Assembly: GCF_001669775.1 (NCBI RefSeq)
Contig: NZ_LXWK01000016.1
Span: forward strand, 744,001-808,000
DNA from: Rheinheimera sp. SA_1
GTDB taxonomy: Bacteria > Pseudomonadota > Gammaproteobacteria > Enterobacterales > Alteromonadaceae
Direction: 5' to 3'
DNA: 64,000 bases
In this document: piece after piece, positions 24,341 through 32,723 of the stretch
Layout of the letters: each line of letters opens with the position of its first letter
Position numbering within the stretch: position 1 is the first letter of the stretch
Program-made: the position numbers and the translations under genes
The notes under the pieces: generated by a model
Seen by the model: only the letters and a program-made list of their open reading frames with translations
Databases searched by the model: none
What the model was told of the DNA's origin: nothing

Positions 24341-25585
24341 CTACCCTGCCGTCACTGCTGAGTTTGCCAAAAGCGTTTCCAGCGTATGCTGCTTAATGCC
24401 ATAAAATGCTTTTAACTCAGCAATTTGCTTCAACACTGCAGCGTTATCACCAGCTTTCTTGCATTTTTGCGCCAGGATCATTTTGTTTTTGCTGGTGTGT
24501 TCCAGCGAAATAAATTCAAACACCTGAGTGTCATAACCATGAGCTTCCAATAATAAAGCGCGCAGGCCGTCAGTCAGCATTTCAGCTTCCTGCCCTAAAT
24601 GAATACCGTGAATTAACAACGGTGACAACACGGCCGGGCTTTGTAATTGCGGCCGTAATTCTTTATGGCAACAAGGCGAACACATAATAATTTCAGCGCC
24701 GGTACGGATCCCCATCTCAATAGCGTAATCGGTGGCGATATCACAGGCATGCAATGCAATCATCACATTGATGCCGCGGGCCTGAAAGTGTTTCACATCA
24801 CCTTGTTCAAACTGCAAGCCGCTTAACTGTAACCGGGTCGCGGCTTCGTTGCATAAATCAACCAGCGGCTGGCGCAGTTCGACACCTGTGACTTTGGCTG
24901 CAAGGGCCAGCGTGCTGGTCAGATAATCAAATACCGCGAAGGTCAGATAAGCTTTGCCGGAACCAAAATCCGCCACATGCAGTTGCTGCGAATGTGTCAG
25001 GCCGGTTTGTTGGATTGCTTTGGCGAGCACTTCAATAAACTTATTGATTTGCTTCCACTTTTTTGACATCGCTGGAATGATGTCGCCTTTGGCATCCGTA
25101 ATGCCAAGTGCCTGTAGATAGGGCCGGCTTTGTTCCACATAACGCTGTTTGGCCTTGTTGTGCGTTAGATCAACCGCGGTTTCCACAGTAGCTACGGCCG
25201 ATTTCACCGGATGTTTACTCAGCAACACTTTGCCTTTTTTGCTAAAGCTTAGCTGCTGTTCATGGCTGGAGGTTTGTAAATGGGCACTGAAAAACTGCTG
25301 GCCAAGCTGTTGTTTTAACAAAGATAATGCATCGGATAACGGATAATTATGGGTTTGATCAAAGGTGCGGTTTTGACTTAAAAATGACAGCTGTAGCTCA
25401 TTTTTTAACAGCACCGGCCGGATCACCAAGCGCTGCAATTCCGGATCCGATCCCTGATACTTTGATAACACCAACCGCACTAATTGCGCGTTTTGAAAAG
25501 CATCTGTCAGCAGCTGCAGGAATTGCAAAAGCTTAGGATCGTCAAGGGTGTTGGTTTGAAGCGTTGGTTTAATTGCAGCAGTCAT
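24341..25585 (-). CDS. SAM-dependent methyltransferase (Methyltransf_32/METTL25-like)
   Basis: Protein of 414 aa. The C-terminal half is a class I methyltransferase: motif I is LHVADFGSGKAYLTFAVFDYL (about 203-223), then VTGVELRQPLVD, QGDVKHF and IALHACDIATDYAI. A Cys/His-rich CSPCCHKEL follows and may bind a metal. The N-terminal half (about 1-140) is less conserved and could bind substrate. The YVEQSRPYLQALGI linker is typical of this family, related to eukaryotic METTL25/RRNAD1. The target molecule is unknown. Confidence 0.85.
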   Translation of the reverse strand: MTAAIKPTLQTNTLDDPKLLQFLQLLTDAFQNAQLVRLVLSKYQGSDPELQRLVIRPVLLKNELQLSFLSQNRTFDQTHNYPLSDALSLLKQQLGQQFFSAHLQTSSHEQQLSFSKKGKVLLSKHPVKSAVATVETAVDLTHNKAKQRYVEQSRPYLQALGITDAKGDIIPAMSKKWKQINKFIEVLAKAIQQTGLTHSQQLHVADFGSGKAYLTFAVFDYLTSTLALAAKVTGVELRQPLVDLCNEAATRLQLSGLQFEQGDVKHFQARGINVMIALHACDIATDYAIEMGIRTGAEIIMCSPCCHKELRPQLQSPAVLSPLLIHGIHLGQEAEMLTDGLRALLLEAHGYDTQVFEFISLEHTSKNKMILAQKCKKAGDNAAVLKQIAELKAFYGIKQHTLETLLANSAVTAG

Positions 25586-25643
25586 CGGCAGTCTCAGGGG
25601 ATGGCACTTGGAAGAAGTGCCGCATTATAACAAAGACTTTCAC

Positions 25644-26573
25644 CTATTTGGGCTTCACGCTAATCACCCGCGCTGCCGAAGGTAATTGTAGCCAGTAGGC
25701 AGGTTGATTGACCGGTGTTTGTTCCGGCAAAATCGGATTCACCAAATTAAACACCAGCGAGTCATTAAACTGGCTCAGCGGGAACACATGGCGGGTTACC
25801 GGATGTTGTTGCATAAACTGCTGTAATTTCCCTGACAACGCCAATTCCGACAAACCACGTTCTAGTCTCGCGGCGAGCGCGAGATTGTCCTTTTTAACAA
25901 AAAAGTACATGGCATAGGGGTACTTTAATAAAATGCCGGTATCAAAATACAAATCCGGATAATATTTACTGAACTGCCGCACTTCGGAAGGGCCTTCAAA
26001 AATACTGCGCGGAAAATAATCACAGCGCTTTTTGCTGAGCATTTGCAGCATCTGATCATAACCGTCGACGCGAAGCACTTTTAACCCGGCATATTCCAGA
26101 ATGGTCGAATCCGGCCAGATATGGCCCTGACAGGCGGTGAGATTTTTCAGTTGCGACAAACTATCGAGCTGACTAAAAGCCATTGCATCGGCTTTGCGGA
26201 TCAGCAAGCCGCGCCAGCCAAGGCCGCCTGCCAGTAACGGTACCCGGATCGGTAGTAAATCTTGCTCTACTTTTAAATCGGTTCCAAAGCGATGTAAATC
26301 GATGAAATTACCTTTCATCAGCAAATAATGCATATCGCCTTGAGCGGGTGGTTTTAATTCGCGGATTTCAGCTTTGCCAAACTCAGCTTCGGTATTTTTA
26401 AGGACCAACGCCAGTAAATCCTGATAATAAGCGTGGCTGGCTTCCTGAACCGATTGTTGCCCGAGCGTATGAATATACTGTACATCATCCGCCGCCAGCG
26501 TTTTGCCGCTTAGCGCAGCGATAAAGGTCAACAATATCCAACGCGCTGTAACGACTCTTGTTAATCGATTCAT
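25644..26573 (-). CDS. Periplasmic solute-binding-like protein
   Basis: Exported protein of 309 aa. A signal peptide (about 1-27, ending TLAA) precedes a solute-binding-type fold. The segments AYYQDLLALVLKNTEAEFG, GWRGLLIRKADAM, LTACQGHIWPDSTILEYAGLKV and MLSKKRCDYFPRSIFEG resemble family-3 binding proteins of the kind found as stand-alone proteins in marine gammaproteobacteria. There is no adjacent transport gene. It lies 145 bp downstream of torT on the same strand. I used the ATG at 26573 (MNRLTRV). Confidence 0.7.
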   Translation of the reverse strand: MNRLTRVVTARWILLTFIAALSGKTLAADDVQYIHTLGQQSVQEASHAYYQDLLALVLKNTEAEFGKAEIRELKPPAQGDMHYLLMKGNFIDLHRFGTDLKVEQDLLPIRVPLLAGGLGWRGLLIRKADAMAFSQLDSLSQLKNLTACQGHIWPDSTILEYAGLKVLRVDGYDQMLQMLSKKRCDYFPRSIFEGPSEVRQFSKYYPDLYFDTGILLKYPYAMYFFVKKDNLALAARLERGLSELALSGKLQQFMQQHPVTRHVFPLSQFNDSLVFNLVNPILPEQTPVNQPAYWLQLPSAARVISVKPK

Positions 26574-26718
26574 GTTGTTAAATCGCAGCACTCAGCAATA
26601 ACCACATCCACCCTCTGATAAAACCAGCATAGAGGAAATCCTGGCGTCGGGCTAGCTCAGCTATTGGTTAAAAATACGCCCGACTGCTACTGAGCACAGG
26701 GCAGCTTGCAGCATGGTT

Positions 26719-27756
26719 TTAATCCTGTGCCGGAATATCCAGCAACTCACGGCGGATGATCCATTGCTCATCCGGCGGCAATAGCCGGCTTAAATCAAAA
26801 TCGGCCAACGTCGCTGGGGTCAGCACTTCAATTTGCGGTGATACCCGTTTCGGCACTTTTTCGCCTTGCAAACTGCGCACGGCTAAATCGACGGCAATCC
26901 GCGCCTGCAGTACCGGTGAATCAGTCACAGCTGCCGCAAGCTGTTGCATCTGCAACATTTCAATCACTGCCGGATTGGCATAATAAGCCACAATCGGGCT
27001 TTGGCTGACCGGATTTCGAAGCTGGTATTGTGCCACAGCTTTGGCCGCAACGGCATTGGCCAGAACATAGTCCACGGCGCTGTGATCCTGATAAAACTGT
27101 CGCGTTAACCCGGCCTGATGAAAAGCATCGGGCGGGCCATAACCGGCATTCAATAAGGTAATATTGCCGTGCTGGATTTGGCTTTGCACGCCAAGATCAG
27201 CATCACGTACCCAGGCCGCACCTTTGGGACCTGGAAACCAGCCAAGCCGGATTGGTTTGGCCGATTGTTGCAGGATATACCGCAAAGCGGTGGCTGACAT
27301 ATCGGTAAAAGACACCACCGAATGGCTGGTGACGGCATTGCCATCAATGCCATTAATTAAATCAATCACCGGAATACCGGCTTGTGCCAGCTGCTGTAAT
27401 TCCTGACTGAGGCCATCGGCAGCAATGGCAGCGATAATGTAAGCGTCAGCCTTTTTCTGCCGGCACTGCAGTAATTGCGCCCGTTGTTTGTCCGGCTGAT
27501 CATAACCACCGGCTTCATAAATGCCGAGCATGACGCCTTGCCGGCTGGCTTCCTCTGACAACCCCCTGGCCACACCCCACCAATAATGATCTTTACCGTG
27601 GGGTAATAAGGCGCAAATCCGCCAGATTTTGCTGGCTTTTGCCAGTGGCTGATATTGCTGCGTTACCCCATCGGCCTGCACCGTCACCGGAAACCAGTTG
27701 TCGCTAAACGCCATGAACGGCCACCATACCAACAGCACTGCAATTAATTTGCCCAT
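26719..27756 (-). CDS. torT: TorT-like periplasmic binding protein
   Basis: Exported protein of 345 aa with a signal peptide (about 1-18). It has a type I periplasmic-binding fold (ICALLPHGKDHYWWGVARGLSEEA, ADAYIIAAIAADGL, GIPVIDLINGI) and the TorT-type segment KPIRLGWFPGPKGAAWVRDADLG. In Escherichia coli TorT detects trimethylamine N-oxide and signals through the sensor kinase TorS. No torS, torR or torCAD gene is in the window, so the partner is unknown. The ATG follows AAGGA. The identification is by overall resemblance. Confidence 0.75.
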   Translation of the reverse strand: MGKLIAVLLVWWPFMAFSDNWFPVTVQADGVTQQYQPLAKASKIWRICALLPHGKDHYWWGVARGLSEEASRQGVMLGIYEAGGYDQPDKQRAQLLQCRQKKADAYIIAAIAADGLSQELQQLAQAGIPVIDLINGIDGNAVTSHSVVSFTDMSATALRYILQQSAKPIRLGWFPGPKGAAWVRDADLGVQSQIQHGNITLLNAGYGPPDAFHQAGLTRQFYQDHSAVDYVLANAVAAKAVAQYQLRNPVSQSPIVAYYANPAVIEMLQMQQLAAAVTDSPVLQARIAVDLAVRSLQGEKVPKRVSPQIEVLTPATLADFDLSRLLPPDEQWIIRRELLDIPAQD

Positions 27757-27913
27757 AGCACCGTCCTTTTTTGTTTCGAGTGGTTGCGAATTGCGGCGAA
27801 GTCCCTGATCCGACTATAGTCAACAGAATCAGCGCCGACAATTCACTTGGCAGCAACCTGTCCAGGTATTAGCATACGCAGCAACAACCCAAGGCTGTCA
27901 CAGGATTTTTTTG

Positions 27914-28555
27914 ATGCACTTCACCAGGATTTTTCAACTACTTCGGTTGGTCGCGCTGGCATTGGTACTGAGTAGTTGCAGCAGTATCAGCCAGCAGGAA
28001 TGTGAAATTGGTGACTGGTACAGTATCGGCGTCAACGACGGTAAAGCCGGTGCTGACAGCAAACAATACCGCAAGTATCAAAAGGAATGCGCTGGCCATG
28101 GGATTCAAGCCGACTATACACGTTATCAACAGGGTTACGAGCAAGGTTTAGTGTTCTATTGTGACTTTGCCCACGGTGAAGCACATGGCCGCTCCGGCGC
28201 TTCCTACAACACCGCTTGCAGTGGCAGATTAGAGCACCAGTTCCGGCAGGGTTATGAACGCGGCAATCGTTGGTATCAGGTGAAAGCAGCGGTGAATAAT
28301 CTGCAGTTCGAACTTGATCAACGTTTTCGTCAGATCCAACAACACCGCGATCTGATTTATTCCAACAACCAACGGCTGGCGCGGGAACAAAACGCTGACG
28401 TCAGAGCACAGTTGTTATATCGCAATGATCATTTAAGCGCCGAGTTGCAGCAGCTGAATACCGAAGTTGGCCGGTTACAGGTCCAGTTGTATCAGGCGGA
28501 ACATGCGTATTCGCAAGTGGAACAACAACAGCGGCAAAATCAGCGGCAGCGCTAA
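27914..28555 (+). CDS. DUF2799 lipoprotein with C-terminal coiled coil
   Basis: Lipoprotein of 213 aa. The signal peptide ends in a lipobox LVLSSC with Cys22 as the lipidation site. Residues about 30-115 match DUF2799, with the repeated pattern DWYSIGVNDGKAG, YQQGYEQGLVFYC and QGYERGNRW and several Cys. Residues about 125-210 form a Gln/Glu-rich coiled coil. Function is unknown. The ATG at 27914 is preferred to the TTG directly before it. Confidence 0.75.
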   Translation: MHFTRIFQLLRLVALALVLSSCSSISQQECEIGDWYSIGVNDGKAGADSKQYRKYQKECAGHGIQADYTRYQQGYEQGLVFYCDFAHGEAHGRSGASYNTACSGRLEHQFRQGYERGNRWYQVKAAVNNLQFELDQRFRQIQQHRDLIYSNNQRLAREQNADVRAQLLYRNDHLSAELQQLNTEVGRLQVQLYQAEHAYSQVEQQQRQNQRQR

Positions 28556-28620
28556 ACAAAGTGTTCATCGCGGCAAAGCGTCTTATCCGCCGCACCGCCG
28601 CTGACGCAGTAAGTGATGCC

Positions 28621-29547
28621 CTACTCTTTTGGATAAATCGACTTTGGATAAACCGGCCAGCCGGCTAATTGCCTACTGCTGCGGAACTCTCGTTTTTCGC
28701 CACACAACGGATCAATAAAACTCAGTTCAGCCGCCAATAATTGCAGCGGCTGACTAAAATCGAGCGCCGTTTTTGGCTGCAACTGCGGATAATATTTGTC
28801 ATTGAGCAGCGGCATGCCGAGCCCCAGCATATGCACGCGTAGCTGATGGGTTTTGCCGGTGTGCGGCGTCAACTTAAACAAGCCCAAATTGCCCTGCCGC
28901 TGCAGCAATTCGATGCTCGAACGGGCATTTATTTCGCCCTCAACCTGCTGCATTAAAAACTTCGGCTGTGATTTCTCCAGCCGGTTGTGCACTTGCCATT
29001 GTTGACCAGGTTCCGCCGGAATGTGATCGGCAATCTGCGCCAATGCCAGATAACTTTTATCAATCTGACCGCTGGCAAATAGCTGGTAATAATCGGCGCG
29101 GCTTTGCACTTGTTTGCTAAACAGCACCAGCCCGGCGGTTTCCCGATCCAGCCGGTGTACTGCAACTAAATCAGGCGCTTGGTACTTTTGTCGTAACCGC
29201 TCCAGCAAACATTCGTTGATATATTCGCCACCCGGGATCACCGGTAGAAAATGCGGCTTGCAGGCGATGAGCAGATGCTCGTCCTGATACACCAATTCTT
29301 CACTAAACGGAATTTGCGGCTCGGCGCTGACTTCCCGAAAATAACACAGCCTTCGACTGGGGCTGAACGGCGTTTCCCGGCTGACAGTTTCACCACCAAA
29401 CCAAAACACCTTGCCGTCCTGCAATCGCTCTAACCAGATTGTTGCGTCAATCCGCGGAAACTGCCAGCATAAAAATTCATACAAATTGACCCAGCCCTGA
29501 TTGCTGGCTGGCAAGGTAATTTCAGAAGGACGATTGGCAATGGCCAT
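28621..29547 (-). CDS. RluA-family pseudouridine synthase
   Basis: Protein of 308 aa that isomerises uridine to pseudouridine in RNA. The catalytic motif is HRLDRETAGLVLFSK, where Asp is the nucleophile. It is preceded by YQDEHLLIACKPHFLPVIPGG and followed by KSYLALA and the late LFKLTPHTGKTHQLRVHMLGLGMPLLND. A short N-terminal extension replaces a clear S4 domain. The RNA target cannot be told; the sequence looks closest to the stand-alone RluA/TruC-like group. The ATG at 29547 is chosen because the upstream extension has no family resemblance. Confidence 0.88.
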   Translation of the reverse strand: MAIANRPSEITLPASNQGWVNLYEFLCWQFPRIDATIWLERLQDGKVFWFGGETVSRETPFSPSRRLCYFREVSAEPQIPFSEELVYQDEHLLIACKPHFLPVIPGGEYINECLLERLRQKYQAPDLVAVHRLDRETAGLVLFSKQVQSRADYYQLFASGQIDKSYLALAQIADHIPAEPGQQWQVHNRLEKSQPKFLMQQVEGEINARSSIELLQRQGNLGLFKLTPHTGKTHQLRVHMLGLGMPLLNDKYYPQLQPKTALDFSQPLQLLAAELSFIDPLCGEKREFRSSRQLAGWPVYPKSIYPKE

Positions 29548-29674
29548 AACAATAACCGGACTTTTACAACAGGCTTGAATGGGCCGCAGCATACCATATG
29601 CGTTATGATCGCAGCCATCAGCGGGCATTGACCACAGCAGTTTAGTCAGACTTTGTCCTATGGCTATTTGCGCT

Positions 29675-30943
29675 TTAAAACAGCAGCGCCAGCAATCCAG
29701 TCACACTAATCAACAGGCTGCTCAGCAGCAAATGACGGCGCAGCGCCGGGCTGCCAATCACCAGTACCAAAGCACATTTCACCAGGGTATTGCTTAACGC
29801 GGCGATAATTACCGCAGTAGCCACCAGCGCTGGCGCACTGCCCTGGCGCGCCAGTTCGGTCATCGACAAGGTAATAGCATCGACATCGGTCATACCGGCA
29901 ATCGCTGCCAGCCAATACAATCCCTGCGTCGGCAGATAATGTTCCGTCAGTTTGACTGCAAGCAGTACAGCACCAAACAACAAGGCAAATTTACTGGCTT
30001 CCCATAAACTAAAAGGGTTGGTCAGCGGCACCGGATCTTGCTGCAACGGCTGTCGCTGTTGGCCCTGCCAGAAACAATAACCGGCAAAACCAAGCGTCAC
30101 CAACGCCATCAGACTCAACGGCAGCCAAATGCCCGCCAGCAGTGGAAAATACACCAGCGCCACCATCACCATCATCCGTAATAACATCACTAGCCAGGCT
30201 AATAAAATGCCACTGGCCAGCATGGCTCCGGCTGCCGGATCCACTGCAGTTTTACTTTGTCGGGCAAAGCTTAACGTGACCGCCGTCGACGATACCAAGC
30301 CACCGCTAAAACCAGCAATGGCGGTGCCGCGCGCTGCGCCCAACCAACGGGTCGCCAGATAACCAGCCAATGACAGGCTCGAAATAAGGATCACCAACAA
30401 CCATAACTTAAACGGATTCAGCGCTTGCCAGGGATCAATACTGGTATTGGGCAACAAAGGTAAGATGATAAAAGTCGCCAGTAATAATTTGATGGCGGCA
30501 TATAAATCGCTGCTGTCGATTTTACTGACCAGCCCGTGCAGCGGCTGCTTAAAGGTTAAAATGGCCGAAGTTAAAATCGCCAGCACCACCGCAATTTCCG
30601 CCTGGTCATACATCACGGCGCCACCGAGTAAACAGACGGTCACCGCGCTGATTTCAGTGGTTAAACCAAGTGCCGGCCGCAGCCGATTTTCCAGCACATA
30701 AGCGCTGAGCACCAGCGCCAGTACGGCCATTACCGTGACCAAAAATAGCCATGGACTTGCTAATTGCAGCGATAACCAGGCACTGATGGCGCCGGCCTGA
30801 GCGAGCAGAATAAAGGTCCGCAAGCCACCAAAACTGCCCGGATGTTCAGCAGTTTTGTGTTTTTCCCGCTCAATGCCAACTAATGCGCCAATGGCCAATG
30901 CCAGCAAAAAATTGCGTACCACGACACCATCCAATTCCATCAT
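29675..30943 (-). CDS. MgtC/SapB-family and DUF4010 membrane protein
   Basis: Inner-membrane protein of 422 aa. The N-terminal part (about 1-140) is MgtC-like: NFLLALAIGALVGIEREKH, FGGLRTFILLAQAG and ALGLTTEISAVTVCLLGG. The C-terminal part (about 180-420) is DUF4010, with AGFSGGLVSSTAVTLSFARQS and IAGMTDVDAITLSMTELARQG. About eleven or twelve helices are predicted. The family function is not established; MgtC itself is linked to Mg2+ limitation. The start is the first ATG; a TTG two codons earlier is possible. Confidence 0.85.
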   Translation of the reverse strand: MMELDGVVVRNFLLALAIGALVGIEREKHKTAEHPGSFGGLRTFILLAQAGAISAWLSLQLASPWLFLVTVMAVLALVLSAYVLENRLRPALGLTTEISAVTVCLLGGAVMYDQAEIAVVLAILTSAILTFKQPLHGLVSKIDSSDLYAAIKLLLATFIILPLLPNTSIDPWQALNPFKLWLLVILISSLSLAGYLATRWLGAARGTAIAGFSGGLVSSTAVTLSFARQSKTAVDPAAGAMLASGILLAWLVMLLRMMVMVALVYFPLLAGIWLPLSLMALVTLGFAGYCFWQGQQRQPLQQDPVPLTNPFSLWEASKFALLFGAVLLAVKLTEHYLPTQGLYWLAAIAGMTDVDAITLSMTELARQGSAPALVATAVIIAALSNTLVKCALVLVIGSPALRRHLLLSSLLISVTGLLALLF

Positions 30944-30984
30944 TGCCAAAGTCTCAGTTTTGTCGGTTATGCCGTTGTTTCAGC

Positions 30985-32565
30985 CTATTGCAGTGAGATA
31001 CTTTGGGCAATAACTACTTGATTACGGCCATTATTTTTCGCCTGATATAAGGCCTGATCGGCTTTTTCAATCAGCACTATGCTGGTTTCGTGCGCTTGTG
31101 GCACCAGCACGGCAATGCCAATACTAACCGTCAACCGGCCCAGCGGTGACGTTTGATGCGCGATATTCAGTGAGGCAAAAGCCATCCGCAACATGTCTGC
31201 CTGTTGTTTCAGATATTTAGCATCGGCCAACGGTACGACCAAAGCAAACTCTTCACCGCCATAACGTGCCGCTAAATCGGTGGTGCGTCTGGCGCCAAGC
31301 CGCAGCAGTTGCCCGACCTGACGCAAGGCTTCGTCGCCCTGTAAATGGCCATAACAGTCGTTGTAATTTTTAAACCAATCCACATCCAGCATCATCAGCC
31401 CCAGCGGCTGCTGCAAGCGACTGGCGCGTTGCCATTCGGCCTGCAGATATTCATCAAAGCGCCGCCGGTTGGCGAGCTGGGTTAAGCCGTCGGTGACACT
31501 GAGTTGTTCTAATTGCCGGTTGGCATCAGACAATTGCCGCGTGCGCTCCTGCACACGCTGTTCTAATTTACGATTGCTGCTGAGTAAATCTGAAGTCCAC
31601 AATTTGCGAAGTTTGCGTTGCTCACATAATAACGCCTGAATAATCAGCACCACCGCCGCTAAAAATCCGCAGAACAACTGCATGGCAGTCGCTGTTTCAG
31701 CTGCATGTTCAGTGATAAAAGGCCCGTAACCCATCGTAGTGCCGACCCATACCAACAAAAACGTCAGGCCTTGAAAGATAAAGATAAAACTCTGATTAGC
31801 GGTTAAAGCTACAAACAATAACGGCATCAGTAATAAGGCAGGTTGCTGGAAACCCGGTGGCAACCAAATCTGACCAGGACCAAACAAAAAAAACGCCAGC
31901 AACAGCAGACAACACACTGCCTGATATTTCCAGCGGACTTTATCCAGCATCCGCCGCCAGCCCGGTTGTAGCCAGCAACTGATCAACAATGGAGTGCCAA
32001 TAAGTGCCCCCACCATATTACTGACACTCCAGTTGGCGATGCCAGTCACATAATGCTCACCCCAGGACAACCCTAACAACCAATAAACGCCGATGCCAAA
32101 TAACGAGGCCACTCCGCCACAAATGGCAGTGGCCGGTAAAAAGCGTTTCAGCACCCACTGCAAATCGCCAAAAGAATGCTGTAACGAGGTCACCCGACCA
32201 CAAAAATACAACGCCAACAGAGCCGACAAAGTATTACCTGTGGCGGTTGCCAACATGATCAACAGGCTATGAGTAACAGAAAAAGGCTGATCGAGGCTGG
32301 CTAAATAAATCAGGATCACAGCCAGCGACGCGATAAAGATAGCCGGCCAAATCCGCCGGCCACACAGCAAAAACGCCGCCAGCGCCACACCGGTCGAAGG
32401 CCAGACGGTAATGGTTTCGAAGATAAACATCGTGATGAGCGCAAGGACCAGATACAGACTAAACATCAGTAATAACAGTACTGACAGTGGCTGACGTTTC
32501 GGTTTTTCCAGAAAGCCGATCCGCATCTTTTTTGTGCGCTGTCGTGGCAACTCAGACTCGGTCAA
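30985..32565 (-). CDS. MASE1-GGDEF diguanylate cyclase
   Basis: Protein of up to 526 aa predicted to make c-di-GMP. Residues about 28-312 form a MASE1 membrane sensor (WPSTGVALAAFLLCGRRIWPAIF). A coiled coil (about 318-352) links it to a GGDEF domain. The active site is GGEEF at 436-440, preceded by RTTD (427-430), an intact RxxD inhibitory site, unlike the cyclase at 5335. A TTG opens the longest frame; the ATG at 32526 (MRIGFLEK) is an alternative, and neither has a strong ribosome-binding site. Confidence 0.88.
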   Translation of the reverse strand: MTESELPRQRTKKMRIGFLEKPKRQPLSVLLLLMFSLYLVLALITMFIFETITVWPSTGVALAAFLLCGRRIWPAIFIASLAVILIYLASLDQPFSVTHSLLIMLATATGNTLSALLALYFCGRVTSLQHSFGDLQWVLKRFLPATAICGGVASLFGIGVYWLLGLSWGEHYVTGIANWSVSNMVGALIGTPLLISCWLQPGWRRMLDKVRWKYQAVCCLLLLAFFLFGPGQIWLPPGFQQPALLLMPLLFVALTANQSFIFIFQGLTFLLVWVGTTMGYGPFITEHAAETATAMQLFCGFLAAVVLIIQALLCEQRKLRKLWTSDLLSSNRKLEQRVQERTRQLSDANRQLEQLSVTDGLTQLANRRRFDEYLQAEWQRASRLQQPLGLMMLDVDWFKNYNDCYGHLQGDEALRQVGQLLRLGARRTTDLAARYGGEEFALVVPLADAKYLKQQADMLRMAFASLNIAHQTSPLGRLTVSIGIAVLVPQAHETSIVLIEKADQALYQAKNNGRNQVVIAQSISLQ

Positions 32566-32640
32566 CTCAAACGTCCCAAATTATTATTGTGATTGTCGCT
32601 TAAGCATTGCTGGTTTCGGCGGACAGTCAAATAAATAACC

Positions 32641-32672
32641 AAAATGGCCGGTGTGATGGTACCGGCCATTTT
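32641..32672. terminator. Strong bidirectional terminator
   Basis: AAAATGGCCGGT and ACCGGCCATTTT form a perfect 12-base stem with an eight-base loop, with T runs on both strands. It lies 51 bp after the minus-strand S9 peptidase stop, and so mainly ends that gene before the GGDEF gene. Confidence 0.92.
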
Positions 32673-32723
32673 TATAACGATCTTAACTACGGCCTGCTCC
32701 AGTCTGAACGCTAATCAAGGCAG

